This document shows positions 23,414 through 33,493 of a DNA stretch of 64,000 nucleotides, piece by piece. The stretch's first letter is position 1. Every line of letters begins with the position of its first letter. Both the position numbers and the translations under genes were made by a program. Source of the DNA: Hyaloscypha bicolor E (lineage: Eukaryota > Ascomycota > Leotiomycetes > Helotiales > Hyaloscyphaceae); the NCBI RefSeq assembly GCF_002865645.1, contig NW_020194626.1:1240001-1304000 (forward strand), written 5' to 3'. Under the pieces are notes generated by a model, which worked only from the letters and a program-made list of their open reading frames with translations, did no database searches and was not told the origin of the DNA.

Positions 23414-23969
23414 ATGGCAGAACCCAGAGGTCAGCAATGCCTCGGCCTTCGAACGAATCACTGTACTGACCCTTCCAGCACTCGAAACTTCACTCAATCA
23501 GCTTTCTCTGCACCCGCAACCATCGAAAGCATCTGCAGCGTTCAAGAAGAAGCAACCTGTTGCCGAATCCTGGGATGACGAGGAGCTGGACTCTGGAGAG
23601 GATACGGACAGACCACTCTCTCCTCAGCAGTCAGCGGACCTTCCGGACGCACCACCACCTACCCCAATTTCACCATCTACATCGTTCGCAAGAGAGACAT
23701 TTATAATCCCATTTGGATATGACATAGACGGCGCGAGTGATGTTAGGAGCGAGCGGACAAACGTGAGACCGGAGAAAACGGATGCTGTTGCGAAGAGAAT
23801 GATAGCCGGTGCACTTGGGGTAAAGGCAACGAAGAAGACCGAAGAACAGAAAGCTTATGATAGAGCCATCAAAGAGAAGGAAATCAAGAGAAGGAACCAA
23901 GAAAAAGAAGCTGCGGCCAGAGCCAAGGAAGAGGCCGAGAGAGCAAAGGCTGCTGTTTGGGACGATTAG
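23414..23969 (+). CDS. Small conserved acidic/coiled-coil protein, function unknown
   Basis: Two exons (23414-23429 and 23479-23969, a 49-nt intron with a ctgac branch site) give 168 residues starting MAEPRALETSLNQLSLHPQ. The centre holds an acidic motif ESWDDEELDSGEDTD followed by a proline-rich stretch. The C-terminal third is a charged helix or coiled coil rich in Lys/Glu/Ala, ending AKAAVWDD. The layout (acidic WDDEE motif plus basic helix) resembles small uncharacterised fungal proteins, but I do not recognise a named family. The start is chosen because only this short first exon brings an ATG in frame with the second exon; the open frame that begins at 23763 is just the tail. Confidence 0.7.
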
Positions 23970-24416
23970 AGGATGTTTGAAAAAGACCTCGGTTTGCTGA
24001 TATGTATTGGATTGGTGCATTGGAATGGCGTTGCTATGAATATATTTATATAACCAAGGAAGGAGTTATAGGGATCGGGCTTCAAAGTGACTTCAGAGCC
24101 CTCGAACAGGATTCTCAGTTGTTAAGATAGTTGTTCCCATCGACAGACACGTCACAAAGATCTGAGCTATGGAATGCAAAATGTCATGGCGAGGGGTGGT
24201 CGAGGTAGACTGGATTGTCGAGCACAAGTAAAACCTTCTAGGCCTCATCTCCCCAGAGAAGCAAGGATGCTATGAAGAGATACGCCTTGCACGCCTTTGC
24301 AAATCAAATCCCCCCCCTAAAAACCCAGATCAAAACCATCGACCCCGCATCTCATCCTTCACGCCCCGTCCCCACTGGATATCCAGCAAATATGCATCCC
24401 ATGTAGACCGTCCCAT
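23970..24416. other. Convergent 3' region
   Basis: About 450 bases between the small coiled-coil gene and SUMO. It should hold both 3' UTRs. Nothing else seen. Confidence 0.45.
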
Positions 24417-24816
24417 TCATTTCGCGCCGCCGATTTGCTCCTGATGAACTTCCAGCGTGTCTCCATCTGCCATGTCAAGCTATTGAGAACCAACTTGTCA
24501 GCTTCCACATCCGGATTTGACTAGAATCGGAGCTCAAGGAATGATGGCGCGTGTTGAGAAGAAGTATGCTTACCGTTTCAGGACTGTCGGTGGGTTGTAC
24601 GCGGCTACCATCGAAGAGGAACCGGACTGAGGTGGGAGCCTTGCCTTGTCTCTCGCAGAAGGCATCCATCAGCTTCTTGAGGGCGGTGGTACGCTTGATC
24701 TTGAAGAAGACCTCATTGTTGTTATCGGTAACCTTGATGTTGAGATGTTCACTTTGGCCACCGGTCTCAGCCTTCTCTGGGGCACCTGGGCTTCCGTTGT
24801 CGTCGGATCCAGACAT
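24417..24816 (-). CDS. SMT3: SUMO, ubiquitin-like modifier
   Basis: Two exons (24816-24574 and 24479-24417) give 101 residues. SUMO is attached to lysines of nuclear and other proteins through E1 (Aos1-Uba2) and Ubc9. The N-terminal tail is flexible and acidic (MSGSDDNGSPGAPEKAETGG). The beta-grasp fold follows: EHLNIKVTDNNNEVFFKIKR, TTALKKLMDAFCERQGK, SVRFLFDGSRV, then after the intron LDMADGDTLEVHQEQIGG. The mature end is the GG pair; the two extra residues AK are removed by Ulp1-type protease. Length and motifs are all standard. Its promoter is shared with the divergent CMC4 gene. Confidence 0.97.
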
Positions 24817-25211
24817 GTTGGTAAGAAGGTGAAGTGGATTTGGAGTTTGTGGTGGTTGGTGTGGACGAGACTATCGCGCGTCTTAGCAATGTTTGTGCTC
24901 GATGATTTTGGAGAGGGTTTGACCTACAAGACGGTGTAGAGAGTAGAATCAAGAGGCAATGGTCAGTTGCGGCGTACTCTGTTTTGTAAGATGGGTGGAA
25001 GGCGGAGGAAGGCTCTTGGAAAGAAGAAGTGGTGGGGAAGAAGACGAGATCGCGCTAGTGTACGACGGCAACAATGGTAATAAAGTAGTGCGATTTTAAT
25101 TTGCAGGAGAGCGACAATTCACCATTTAATGTCTATGGCCAATTAGGACAACAAAGCCTTCCTCACCTTCACTGCAGGAGATAGCTGGAGGTCACTTTCA
25201 ACAAATGCAAA
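24817..25211. other. Shared divergent promoter of SUMO and CMC4
   Basis: About 395 bases between two start codons in opposite directions. It must contain both promoters. No other feature is supported. Confidence 0.55.
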
Positions 25212-25615
25212 ATGGTAAGATTGGGCTTTCTTTGATCACTGCCAAGTCACTAATAGAAGTACCCAGGCATCAAAAGCGGATTTGTCAACTGATCCGCCCT
25301 GCCATTCTCGAGCCGTGAGTCACATAGTTGCACCCGCATTTGCCTCTTCTAACGATGTCTGAAAGTGCGCAATACAAGGTCAGCATGCTTGCTGTATGTG
25401 GGCGGAAGCCCCCCAATGCTAATGAGTCGTTCAAAGATTGCTTGGCGAAGAACTCCTACAACGAAGCCAAGTGTAGGTCGCAAGTCGATGCTCTCTATAA
25501 GTGCTGCAATGCGTTTTATGCTCAAAATGGAGACAATGCGAAATCAGCCAGTTGCCCCAAGGCGAGTCTGTTGAAGTTGAAAATGAAGCAGAGGGCGGAC
25601 GAAGGGTCAAAGTGA
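25212..25615 (+). CDS. CMC4: CMC4-type mitochondrial twin CX9C protein
   Basis: Four exons give an 80-residue protein: 25212-25214 (the ATG alone), 25267-25314, 25366-25378 (13 nt) and 25437-25615. Joined, it begins MASKADLSTDPPCHSRACAI and continues QDCLAKNSYNEAKC and ALYKCCNAFYAQNG. This matches Cmc4: paired cysteines in CX9C spacing imported and oxidised by Mia40 in the intermembrane space. The C-terminal SCPKASLLKLKMKQR is also conserved. Each splice site has standard GT-AG ends, and intron lengths are about 50-58 nt. The open frame starting MHPHLPLL reads through introns and is wrong for the N-terminus. The protein is thought to support respiratory-chain assembly; that role is family knowledge only. 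Its promoter is shared with SUMO. Confidence 0.9.
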
Positions 25616-26094
25616 CCTGGCGAATGAAGCTGGAGGCCCACCAGGCCCTAGAATGTATGCTGCACCAGGAAACAGGCACTAAAGATACTTGGGAAAGAAT
25701 AGTCCTATGGGAATGAGAATATGACACTCCAAGTTTACTGCCCGCCGTCAGCCCAAAGATCAGGGAACGGAAACAGGGAGTGTCGAATTTGCTCTTGGCG
25801 ATCATGAGCGCGCATAGAGGTCCGAAGGACCTGAACAAGCAATGATGGTTACTCCTTAGGAGGCTTATCCCGAGACTCTATTAAGATGGCCTGTTTTAGA
25901 CATTATGTGTAGGAAAAGAGACGGAAGAATTTTGTAGCTTTAAAAGGTTAGCTAGCGCCAAAAATTAGGCGAATTCGCGTGCCTGCCTGAGCTTTCAACT
26001 CTCGAAGTTTATTTACAGTTAAGACCGCGAACAACCCATTGGCTTCCTCCATGACTATCCTCCAAAATTGAATCCAGCTCCTTGGTGTTTGACC
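25616..26094. other. Intergenic region, promoter of NUP84
   Basis: About 480 bases between two plus-strand genes. No open frame of interest. It contains the promoter and leader of NUP84. Confidence 0.5.
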
Positions 26095-29000
26095 ATGGCG
26101 CCGATGACGCGTAGCCATGGGTTGATTCCCCTCCCTCTCTCCGATGGACGAGCACGGCCGACCCAGGCAGGCCCTCCCACACAGCTTCTCCTTGGATTCA
26201 GCTAACCTTCTCTCTCCTAGAACTTTCGCGAGACCAGCTGGCAATTTGCAGAGGTAAGCATCATATGCATTCAGTCTTGGGTACATTTACTCACCACCTT
26301 GGAACAGTCGGGAACTCGATCCGAACGGGAGCTCTCAGAAGAACCTCCTTCCTCGTATGATGAGGAAGCCGATATGGAGTCTCGTGGCGGCGATGAAGAA
26401 GCTGGTCTGTACAGACCGACTTGCCCGCTCCGAGTATTTCAACTGATGTCTGATGCCAGAGTATTATGAAGGCCCTCCGCCTTTAGAAAGTCCAGAAGAC
26501 CACGAGGACATCCTCCACCCCCTTCGCGAAGCTGCAAACCGCGTGGGACGCGAGGTCGAAAAATTTGCAGAGATACTCGACAGGTATAACCCACAGCGAG
26601 CCACAGCGAGCCACAAAAAGCATGAGATGGCGGTGGAGTTAATTGAAATTTACTATGACGCTGCTGCAGAGACTGTGAAGCGTCTACGGGACGAGCATGC
26701 CTCTGAGCGACGAAAGAAGGACGGTCTCCGATGGAAGAAGAAGATGCAAGGATTCAATATGACCCATGATGATGATGATGACGACCTGGATTTGGAAGAT
26801 TCCGAAGAAAATGAATCGCCTCTCTCAGAGCGACGAACTACCTTGGAAGACCTGGAACGTTGGGAAGAAGAAGCTCAGACCTGGAATCTATTGAAGCGAC
26901 TCGTCAGTCTTCGATTTTCACCACCGGGAGGAGGGGCCGATGGCAGATCGATTTCCAGGCTGAGGCCGATCCACCAGTACTCATCTGAGCGTGAGATCTG
27001 GGACAATTTTCTCGAGACGGATGACCTTGCCCTAGAACGGAAGACAGTTTTACAGTGGTTAAAAGAAGCTGCAGATGAGTCAGGTGAAGACATCGATGTT
27101 CTTGTTCAAGACCTCCAACAGAACGCCGATAGGGGCGATATCATTGCCCATGGTTGGCTTCACACAAAAGCAGCCATCAAGGGCAAGAAGCGCCTTCACT
27201 CTTCACCACAACCACTTGACCCTGCATTACCCTCTCTTCAGCGAGGATATCTGAACGCCTCTGGAACGGAACCTCTTGTCACCCAGCTCGATCCTGATGC
27301 GACCACCCGGCAGAAGCGGAAATTGGAGGCCCAAGATGAATACTTTGAACGAGCTATTTGGCTGGGATGTTACGAGATGCTGCGCAGAGGAAAAAGTACA
27401 GACGATATTAGAGAATGGTGTATGGAGCGAACCGAAGTCTGGAGAGCTGTTAGCATGTCGGGCTTTCCTGATGAAGGATCAGCTGATGACCGTTTTGGAG
27501 CTTCAGGATCCAGTGCTCTCTGGCGAAGAATGTGCTTTGGCCTGGCTCGGAAGGGTGGCGGAGATAAGTACGAGCGCGCAGTGTATGGCATCTTGAGCGG
27601 CGATATCCAGAGTGTGGAGTCTGTCTGCAGGTCGTGGGACGATTTCGTATTTCTTCACTACAACGCTTTACTGAAGACCCAGTTCGATACCTACCTTCAG
27701 ACTGTTCGCCCCCAGCCAGGAATCTCCAGTTCCATCTCAAATTTTGGAGCCTTCGATGCAGTTCAATTCCATGGCGACCCCAAAACCGCAGGGAAACGAC
27801 TCGTTGAAACTCTCAAAATCGACCCTCGCACCGCCACAGAGGCTTGCCATCCCATGAAGATGCTTCAAGGAGTCTTGATCGCAAATGACTTTTCCCATTT
27901 CATCTACCAGCAAGGGCTTGCGCTGTCAAAGTTCGCAAACGCCAACGGGATCTCAAGTCTTATTCCGCCAAATAGATCACAGCCAGAAAACGAAGATATT
28001 ACGAGATACATTGCCCTCGATGATCACGACAGTTTGAGGGTTCTCACACATGTTCTTCTAGTGTTCATGGCCTTGGGACTTGATCTGGGCGGGATTCTGC
28101 GCGAGACGGAAGTTGAAAATGTTATCGTCGCATATATCAGCTTTTTACGTCTTGCCGGCAAGGAAGAGCTTATTCCCTTGTATTGCTCTCAACTTTCTGG
28201 CAAGAGGAAGTATGCTATCCTCTGTCGAAACCTCATTGATGTAACAGACCATGAGCAACGAGTTACCCAAATAAAACTGATGAGGGAACTTGGCCTTGAT
28301 GTTCAAGAATTTGTTGGCCTCCAGGCACGATTTCTGCTTGGGGACTACAAAGACACTACGACAGGGTATCCCGCGACTGGCAATTTCAAGCTTCTCGAAG
28401 GAGATCCAAATTGCTTCGGGACTATCCGCAAGGTTACCAGGGATTTCTTAGGAGATGACCCCGACAAGGTGGAAAGAATCGATATGTTGCTTATTAGAAG
28501 TCTGGAGTGGTATCTTCTTGTCGACGGTCTGTGGAGTGAGACTTTCACTGTTGGGTCTATGCTCTACCTACGATTTTTCAGTAAGCACTTCTTAATCTTT
28601 TCTTGCTGTTGTCTTGCTGACTGTCTCTAGAACACTTGCACCTTAACGCAGCCAGGACGCTAGCCTCAAGAATCACAAGTAACGCTATAGCAAAGTGCAA
28701 GACACGTGCTATACTAGGCGAGTCTCTCGACTTCTTTGGTCTAGAATCGGGCGATGATGAAGACTTGACTGAAGTACTTGATGGCTCTGGGGAGCAAAAG
28801 AGACTTCTGAGGAAACACTTACTGGCCGAGGCAAAAAGCTTCCGAGAACTTGAAACTCTGATAGAGTGTCTAGACCACATCGAGACAGTGACCAGTATGG
28901 CAGCACTTATGAAAGAGTAGGATCCCTCACCTTAAGTATTGCACAGTCGATTGACCATTACCCTAGGGATGGTGCCAGTTCAGAGAGAAATTGGCGGGGC

Positions 29001-29466
29001 CAGCTTGCCAAAGCATTTCAGCCCACACAGGCCTCCGTTCAGCCATTACTGAAGGGATGGTTACTTACAAGCCCAAACGGTAAGTGTTCACCCTGCTTGC
29101 GCAATTTTGACTTCTAATCATACGACAGAGGGACTTCAAGCGGAATTCAAGCTTCTAAGAGAGGCATATCTCCCAGAAACTTTACTGGCTTATATCGTGT
29201 CCCTGCAGTTTGCAGGCAATGCCTTGACTCGCGACTTTCTCATGGAATGCATGGAACTGTCTGCACTGATTGCTCAAGAGAATTCCGATCTCCTGACCCT
29301 TTTCATTGAAACGGGGCGAATGCAGGAACTGGTTGACGCTCTCGCCATGGCTAGCAAAACACTATTGCTCGTCACGTCTGCCAGGCAGGCTCCTGGATCA
29401 AGAAGTACTTCCAAGAAGATGCGCTTGAAAGGATTCACACAATCCTTGTGGAACGTAAAGCCTTAA
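26095..29466 (+). CDS. NUP84: Nucleoporin Nup84/Nup107
   Basis: The model has exons 26095-26166, 26221-26253, 26308-26404, 26460-28580, 28631-28916, 28967-29079 and 29129-29466, about 1019 residues. Nup84 is a core alpha-helical member of the Y-shaped nuclear-pore scaffold complex. Recognisable blocks: ERAIWLGCYEMLRRGK, CMERTEVWRAVSMSGFP, LWRRMCFGLARKG, YERAVYGILSGDIQSVESVC, SWDDFVFLHYNALLKTQFD and the C-terminal GRMQELVDALAMASKTLLL ending SLWNVKP. The acidic N-terminal region (EEPPSSYDEEADMESRGGDE) joins EYYEGPPPL through a 55-nt intron. The first intron has a GC donor if ATG 26095 (MAPMTRS) is the start. That is the only phase-correct option I found, and it is less certain than the rest. 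The simple ATG at 26453 follows an in-frame stop inside an intron. Confidence 0.88.
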
Positions 29467-29949
29467 ATATGCTTGGTTAGGATAAACGCTGAGCCAGCTT
29501 GGAACAACCTGGTGGTACAGAAAACTGAATAGTGAAGGATGGGTTACACGGCAATCTGTAGATAACACCGAAGTCATCAACAAGGCCGCTGACTGGCCGA
29601 GATTTCTCTTGAGTTTTGATCTCCAGCCACGCCACCTTGCCGCTCGTGACTTCTGTGAGAAAACTTGTGAGTCTCACCACACTCTCTGTCCTCTGTGGTG
29701 AACAGATAGCGGGATAAACTTGGACAGTTGGAAGAATAGACACATAATCAAAGGTATATACATAGATTGGAGGATACGATATCATTGTAGTGCGGTTCCT
29801 TATTTATAGACGGTACATTCATTGCCTTGTCCGCTTCGAGCCTGCTGGGGTCACGGTCCATGTTGCTCACGCAGAGGCGAACGACCAAGAAACAACAGTT
29901 TTGTGCCGCTGCATAGAATGGCGACAACCTTGAGCTTCAACCTGCGATT
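29467..29949. other. Intergenic region
   Basis: About 480 bases: the 3' UTR of NUP84 and promoter of the AT-hook protein gene. No further feature. Confidence 0.5.
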
Positions 29950-32900
29950 ATGGCAACAGCCTCTGCTGGGCGCGCAGCTCTTGTGACCGGCAAAGGCTCA
30001 TCGTTTAGCTCATTCAGGCTCACTCACTTCGTTGCAGATGATGCTCCAAACGCGTCAACGAATACCGATATTCAACTCCAGCAACAGGCGCGGTACTCCA
30101 GCCAGCGTCCAGACACGGAGCAGATGGCGCAAGCACCTCGCCCTTCATCGGGCCAGAATTCTGATCGGACGCCATCCATCGCGCCCTCGAGGCCACCACC
30201 ACAGCAAGATCACAACCAGCCCACTGCATCTCCAGCCCTGGAGCTTGTAGAACTGGCATCGAATCCGATAATCGAAGGCATACTCGGCCCCAATAAAGAC
30301 GGGAGAGTGAGGAATCCGGTGCCGAGCAAACTGAAGGGGAAAACGGACAATAAGCAGGGGAATTTTGGGGTCATGCATATGGGTATGAGCCCCGGGGGGA
30401 AGAAGACAGACGCCCAAGGAAGGGATGCTGCCGCAGAGCGAGACGCCGCTGCAAGACGGACGAGCGAGAATACTGCCTCTCGAGCGAAGGCCGCGCAATC
30501 CGAGAAATACGTGCCTCCAAAGAAGAGAGGTTTGGAGGCAAGCCTAGGTGATCCAACAGCAAACCGTGGCTCCCCATTTGCTGTATCCCGAGACGATCAT
30601 AGACAGCGAGCGAGACCGCTGGCCCCGGACGAGACAAAGTTCGAGCAAGCACGGCTACTTACACTGCTGAGGAGCATCAATCCGCTTACCGTAGTGGACC
30701 AGATCTGTAAAGCAGTTGCATACTTTGGGGGGATTCCTGACGCACCTCCTCCGGAGGATGGGATCTTCCCAGAGAGCGCAAATACAAGAGAGACTGGTGC
30801 ATTGTTTATTGGCTGGCTTGCGGAGATTTTCCCCGACCTGGCAGCTCGAAGCCCAGAAGTTCCTAAGGATACAGCCCAAGGTGGAGGGAAGAAGAAAGGG
30901 CCACGTTCGTCCAAAGGCAAGGCTGCCGCACCGGGTGGAGAGGGGGCTTCCAACGAGCCTCCAAACTCTAGAAATGGCTATGGATTTGGCCCCGCGATTT
31001 CCGCTCCCGCATGGGGTCTCCCCCAGTCCCTGGCGCTGGTCAATACTCCTATTCCCGCAGTTCCTATTCCTCTACCTGAGGTTCGACAGGGAGGAAACGC
31101 GAGCACTGAGCAGAGTAAACCGTTCGAACAGCCACCGCCCTCTACTCCAAGCAAACAACAACCCGAAGAAGTCCCTAACAGCAATGCCTCTACAAGTAAA
31201 CGGAGAAGGGGCAGACCCAAAGGATCAAGGAACAAGGGCAGGTCGGAAGGTCCACAAGGATCGGATGCAGGGTTAAACAACGCTCAGTTAGATGGCCATG
31301 ACCAAGTCCTACAGCCATCGCAATCTCCTGAAATACATGCGGCCGTTGCAAAAGTTACGCAGCCAAGTCAAGCTGCGCCTGAAGCAGCCCATGTACCAAA
31401 GCCCGATAACCAACCTCCAGCCATATCGAAACAGCATCCGGCCAATCAATATCCCCAACAGCCATGGCAAAACAATCCCCACCAAAATCAAATTGGACAA
31501 TCAAGCCATTCCTCGTCTGTTCCCCCAACAGATGAACTTAGCCCAGAGGAACGTGCTGTCCTGGAAGCTTTCAGAAATCATGGTTCTGAGGCGTTGAATA
31601 TCGTCCCTTCTCCCATCGTTCCCGCAAAGACTGCTCCGGAGGGGGGACAAAAAAGAAAGCGTGCTCCTCCCAAGCCTAAGCCCAGCGCACTACCTGCTCC
31701 AAGCTTTCCAACCTCAACCACGAATCCCGTGCAAACTTCTGGCCCCGTCCCTCCTAACGGTGAAGCTCAGGTTGGCGTGATGAAGGACGCAATGCAGTGG
31801 TCTCATGTAGATACTTCTACACCTATTGCACCACCTGCCAAACGACCTCGCCAGAGGAAGCCCAAGGCACCAAGCACGAATGACCCTCCATCTCGAAATC
31901 ACACCACCCCTGTTGTCAACAGTGCTACCCCCCCAACTGCCCCAAGCACGATTCCTGACTCAACAGCAGCATCTTCTCAGCAAAGCTTACCTGTTTCTCG
32001 ACCTCCAGCTGAAGGTCTCGAAGCCCACTACGAGCGATTTGCAAATCTTTCAAATCAGCAGAATGGGCGGAGCCACACTCCCACTATATTACAACAGCAG
32101 CAGCAACAACGACCGCAAGCGAAGCCTTCATCCGTGCCGCCAAAACAGTCAACACCTCAGATGCAACAGCAACAAATGCAAACACAAAAGTCTCAGCAGG
32201 GTACCCAGCAGGGTGGCCAACAAGGGATTCAGCAAAGCAGCCAGCAGGGCATCCAGCGGGAAGACCAGAAGATGACACAGGCACCATCAGCAAGGCCATC
32301 GTCGACAGCATTCTACAATCAGCGTAGCCAACCCTCGACCACGTACAGTCAGCAATACCCTTCTCACCAGCCTTCACAGCTCTATGGGGCCCATCAGCCT
32401 TCCCCGCAGATGAGCAACAACAGCTACAGAACGTCCAGTACACACACTTTATCTCAACCATCGCCTCAATTCTCCCAGCCCGAAAACACATACAGAACCG
32501 CCAGTCCACACACTATCGCGCAACCCTCCCCATCTTTCTCTCAGCCAGACACCAACTACAGAACGAATAGCGCACACAACCTGACCCAGCCTTCTCCCTC
32601 CTTCTCGCAAGCGGAAAATGCCTATAGAGCTCCGAGCACCCATTCTATGGCTCAACCCGCCTCCTCCTCATACACAAGCTCACGTGCTCATCCACAAGCA
32701 CAACCTTCACATCAGAACCATTACAGCCACTTTTCCGATTCCTCTTATATTGACCTTCCAACCTTAGAGTCTCTTGGTCATTCTGGAAGCAGCGGCACGA
32801 CAAATGTGAGCCTAAGTGGTGGCCCCTATGGACAATCAATTGGCGTCGGTCTTGGTACCTCTAGGACCTCTGCCAGCACCAACAGCCTGTATGGGACCAG

Positions 32901-33063
32901 CTCAGGCCTAAGCAATGCCTACGACTCTGGAACAAATGATCTTTTGCGGGGTGTTTCGCGATCGACAAGCAATAACACAGCTTATGGCACAACTTCGTCA
33001 GGATTGAGTAATGCATTTGATACGGGAGCAGAGCATTTACTTCGTGGGATGGGGCGTCGGTGA
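29950..33063 (+). CDS. Large AT-hook, Gln/Pro-rich nuclear protein
   Basis: Single exon of 1037 residues. An AT-hook lies at residues 417-431 (KRRRGRPKGSRNKGR), suggesting binding to the minor groove of AT-rich DNA. One compact conserved-looking segment at about residues 230-295 (ARLLTLLRSINPLTVVDQI, AVAYFGGIP, ALFIGWLAEIFPDL) is the only non-repetitive folded part. The rest is low-complexity: poly-Pro, Gln runs near 715-780, a second basic patch (KRKRAPPKPKPS) and a tandem 22-residue repeat at about 824-911 (YRT..THT...QPSP.FSQ). Two related YGT..SGLSNA.D motifs sit near the C-terminus. It resembles chromatin or transcription co-factors of filamentous fungi, but I cannot name the complex. 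Start: the ATG in this frame; upstream sequence gives no better exon. Confidence 0.85.
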   Translation: MATASAGRAALVTGKGSSFSSFRLTHFVADDAPNASTNTDIQLQQQARYSSQRPDTEQMAQAPRPSSGQNSDRTPSIAPSRPPPQQDHNQPTASPALELVELASNPIIEGILGPNKDGRVRNPVPSKLKGKTDNKQGNFGVMHMGMSPGGKKTDAQGRDAAAERDAAARRTSENTASRAKAAQSEKYVPPKKRGLEASLGDPTANRGSPFAVSRDDHRQRARPLAPDETKFEQARLLTLLRSINPLTVVDQICKAVAYFGGIPDAPPPEDGIFPESANTRETGALFIGWLAEIFPDLAARSPEVPKDTAQGGGKKKGPRSSKGKAAAPGGEGASNEPPNSRNGYGFGPAISAPAWGLPQSLALVNTPIPAVPIPLPEVRQGGNASTEQSKPFEQPPPSTPSKQQPEEVPNSNASTSKRRRGRPKGSRNKGRSEGPQGSDAGLNNAQLDGHDQVLQPSQSPEIHAAVAKVTQPSQAAPEAAHVPKPDNQPPAISKQHPANQYPQQPWQNNPHQNQIGQSSHSSSVPPTDELSPEERAVLEAFRNHGSEALNIVPSPIVPAKTAPEGGQKRKRAPPKPKPSALPAPSFPTSTTNPVQTSGPVPPNGEAQVGVMKDAMQWSHVDTSTPIAPPAKRPRQRKPKAPSTNDPPSRNHTTPVVNSATPPTAPSTIPDSTAASSQQSLPVSRPPAEGLEAHYERFANLSNQQNGRSHTPTILQQQQQQRPQAKPSSVPPKQSTPQMQQQQMQTQKSQQGTQQGGQQGIQQSSQQGIQREDQKMTQAPSARPSSTAFYNQRSQPSTTYSQQYPSHQPSQLYGAHQPSPQMSNNSYRTSSTHTLSQPSPQFSQPENTYRTASPHTIAQPSPSFSQPDTNYRTNSAHNLTQPSPSFSQAENAYRAPSTHSMAQPASSSYTSSRAHPQAQPSHQNHYSHFSDSSYIDLPTLESLGHSGSSGTTNVSLSGGPYGQSIGVGLGTSRTSASTNSLYGTSSGLSNAYDSGTNDLLRGVSRSTSNNTAYGTTSSGLSNAFDTGAEHLLRGMGRR

Positions 33064-33095
<32 letters not shown>
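33064..33095 (+). repeat. (GATT)n microsatellite
   Basis: Seven or so GATT units lie immediately after the stop codon of the AT-hook protein gene, so they are in its 3' UTR. Confidence 0.85.
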
Positions 33096-33493
33096 AGATA
33101 CCACTTCGAACGTTGATGACAGGAATAGGATCGGATTGGGAGGGTGGCGTTACTTTGTATTTCATACCTTCGTCTATGCTAAATATTAATGACAGTCAGA
33201 ATTGGACGGAGCGGGTGCTCGAGCTGGAAGGCACAGATGACAAACAAAACTGGAGTATTCTACTAGCTTGCTTGCAACGCATAGTCGTGGGAGGGAATTG
33301 AACGATGATGGCTTGCCAAAGTTATGTTTTGATTTGTATTTGGTATATCTTCTGCATCCAGATCGTGCGTGACATACATGTCGGTGTATGATATCTATAC
33401 CCAAAATGCCCCTTATTCCCAAACTCCGCGTTTCATGGTTTCCAATACAATAATATAAAGTCCGCTCAAAAACGCCCTGTAAATGCTGCCTGA
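33096..33493. other. Convergent 3' region
   Basis: About 400 bases between the AT-hook gene and the F-box gene, both ending here. It should hold the 3' UTRs. No other feature is seen. Confidence 0.45.

Noticed and set aside
26453..28630. NUP84 starting at ATG 26453 and ending in SCCCLADCL
   Set aside because: An in-frame TGA precedes the ATG, which lies in a 55-nt intron; the 3' end runs through another intron. The spliced model restores conserved parts at both ends.
28894..28966. An intron starting at gtatgg (28895) in NUP84
   Set aside because: Phases did not fit with the next exon. The donor at 28917 (ga|gtagga) gives correct phase and keeps SMAALMKE.
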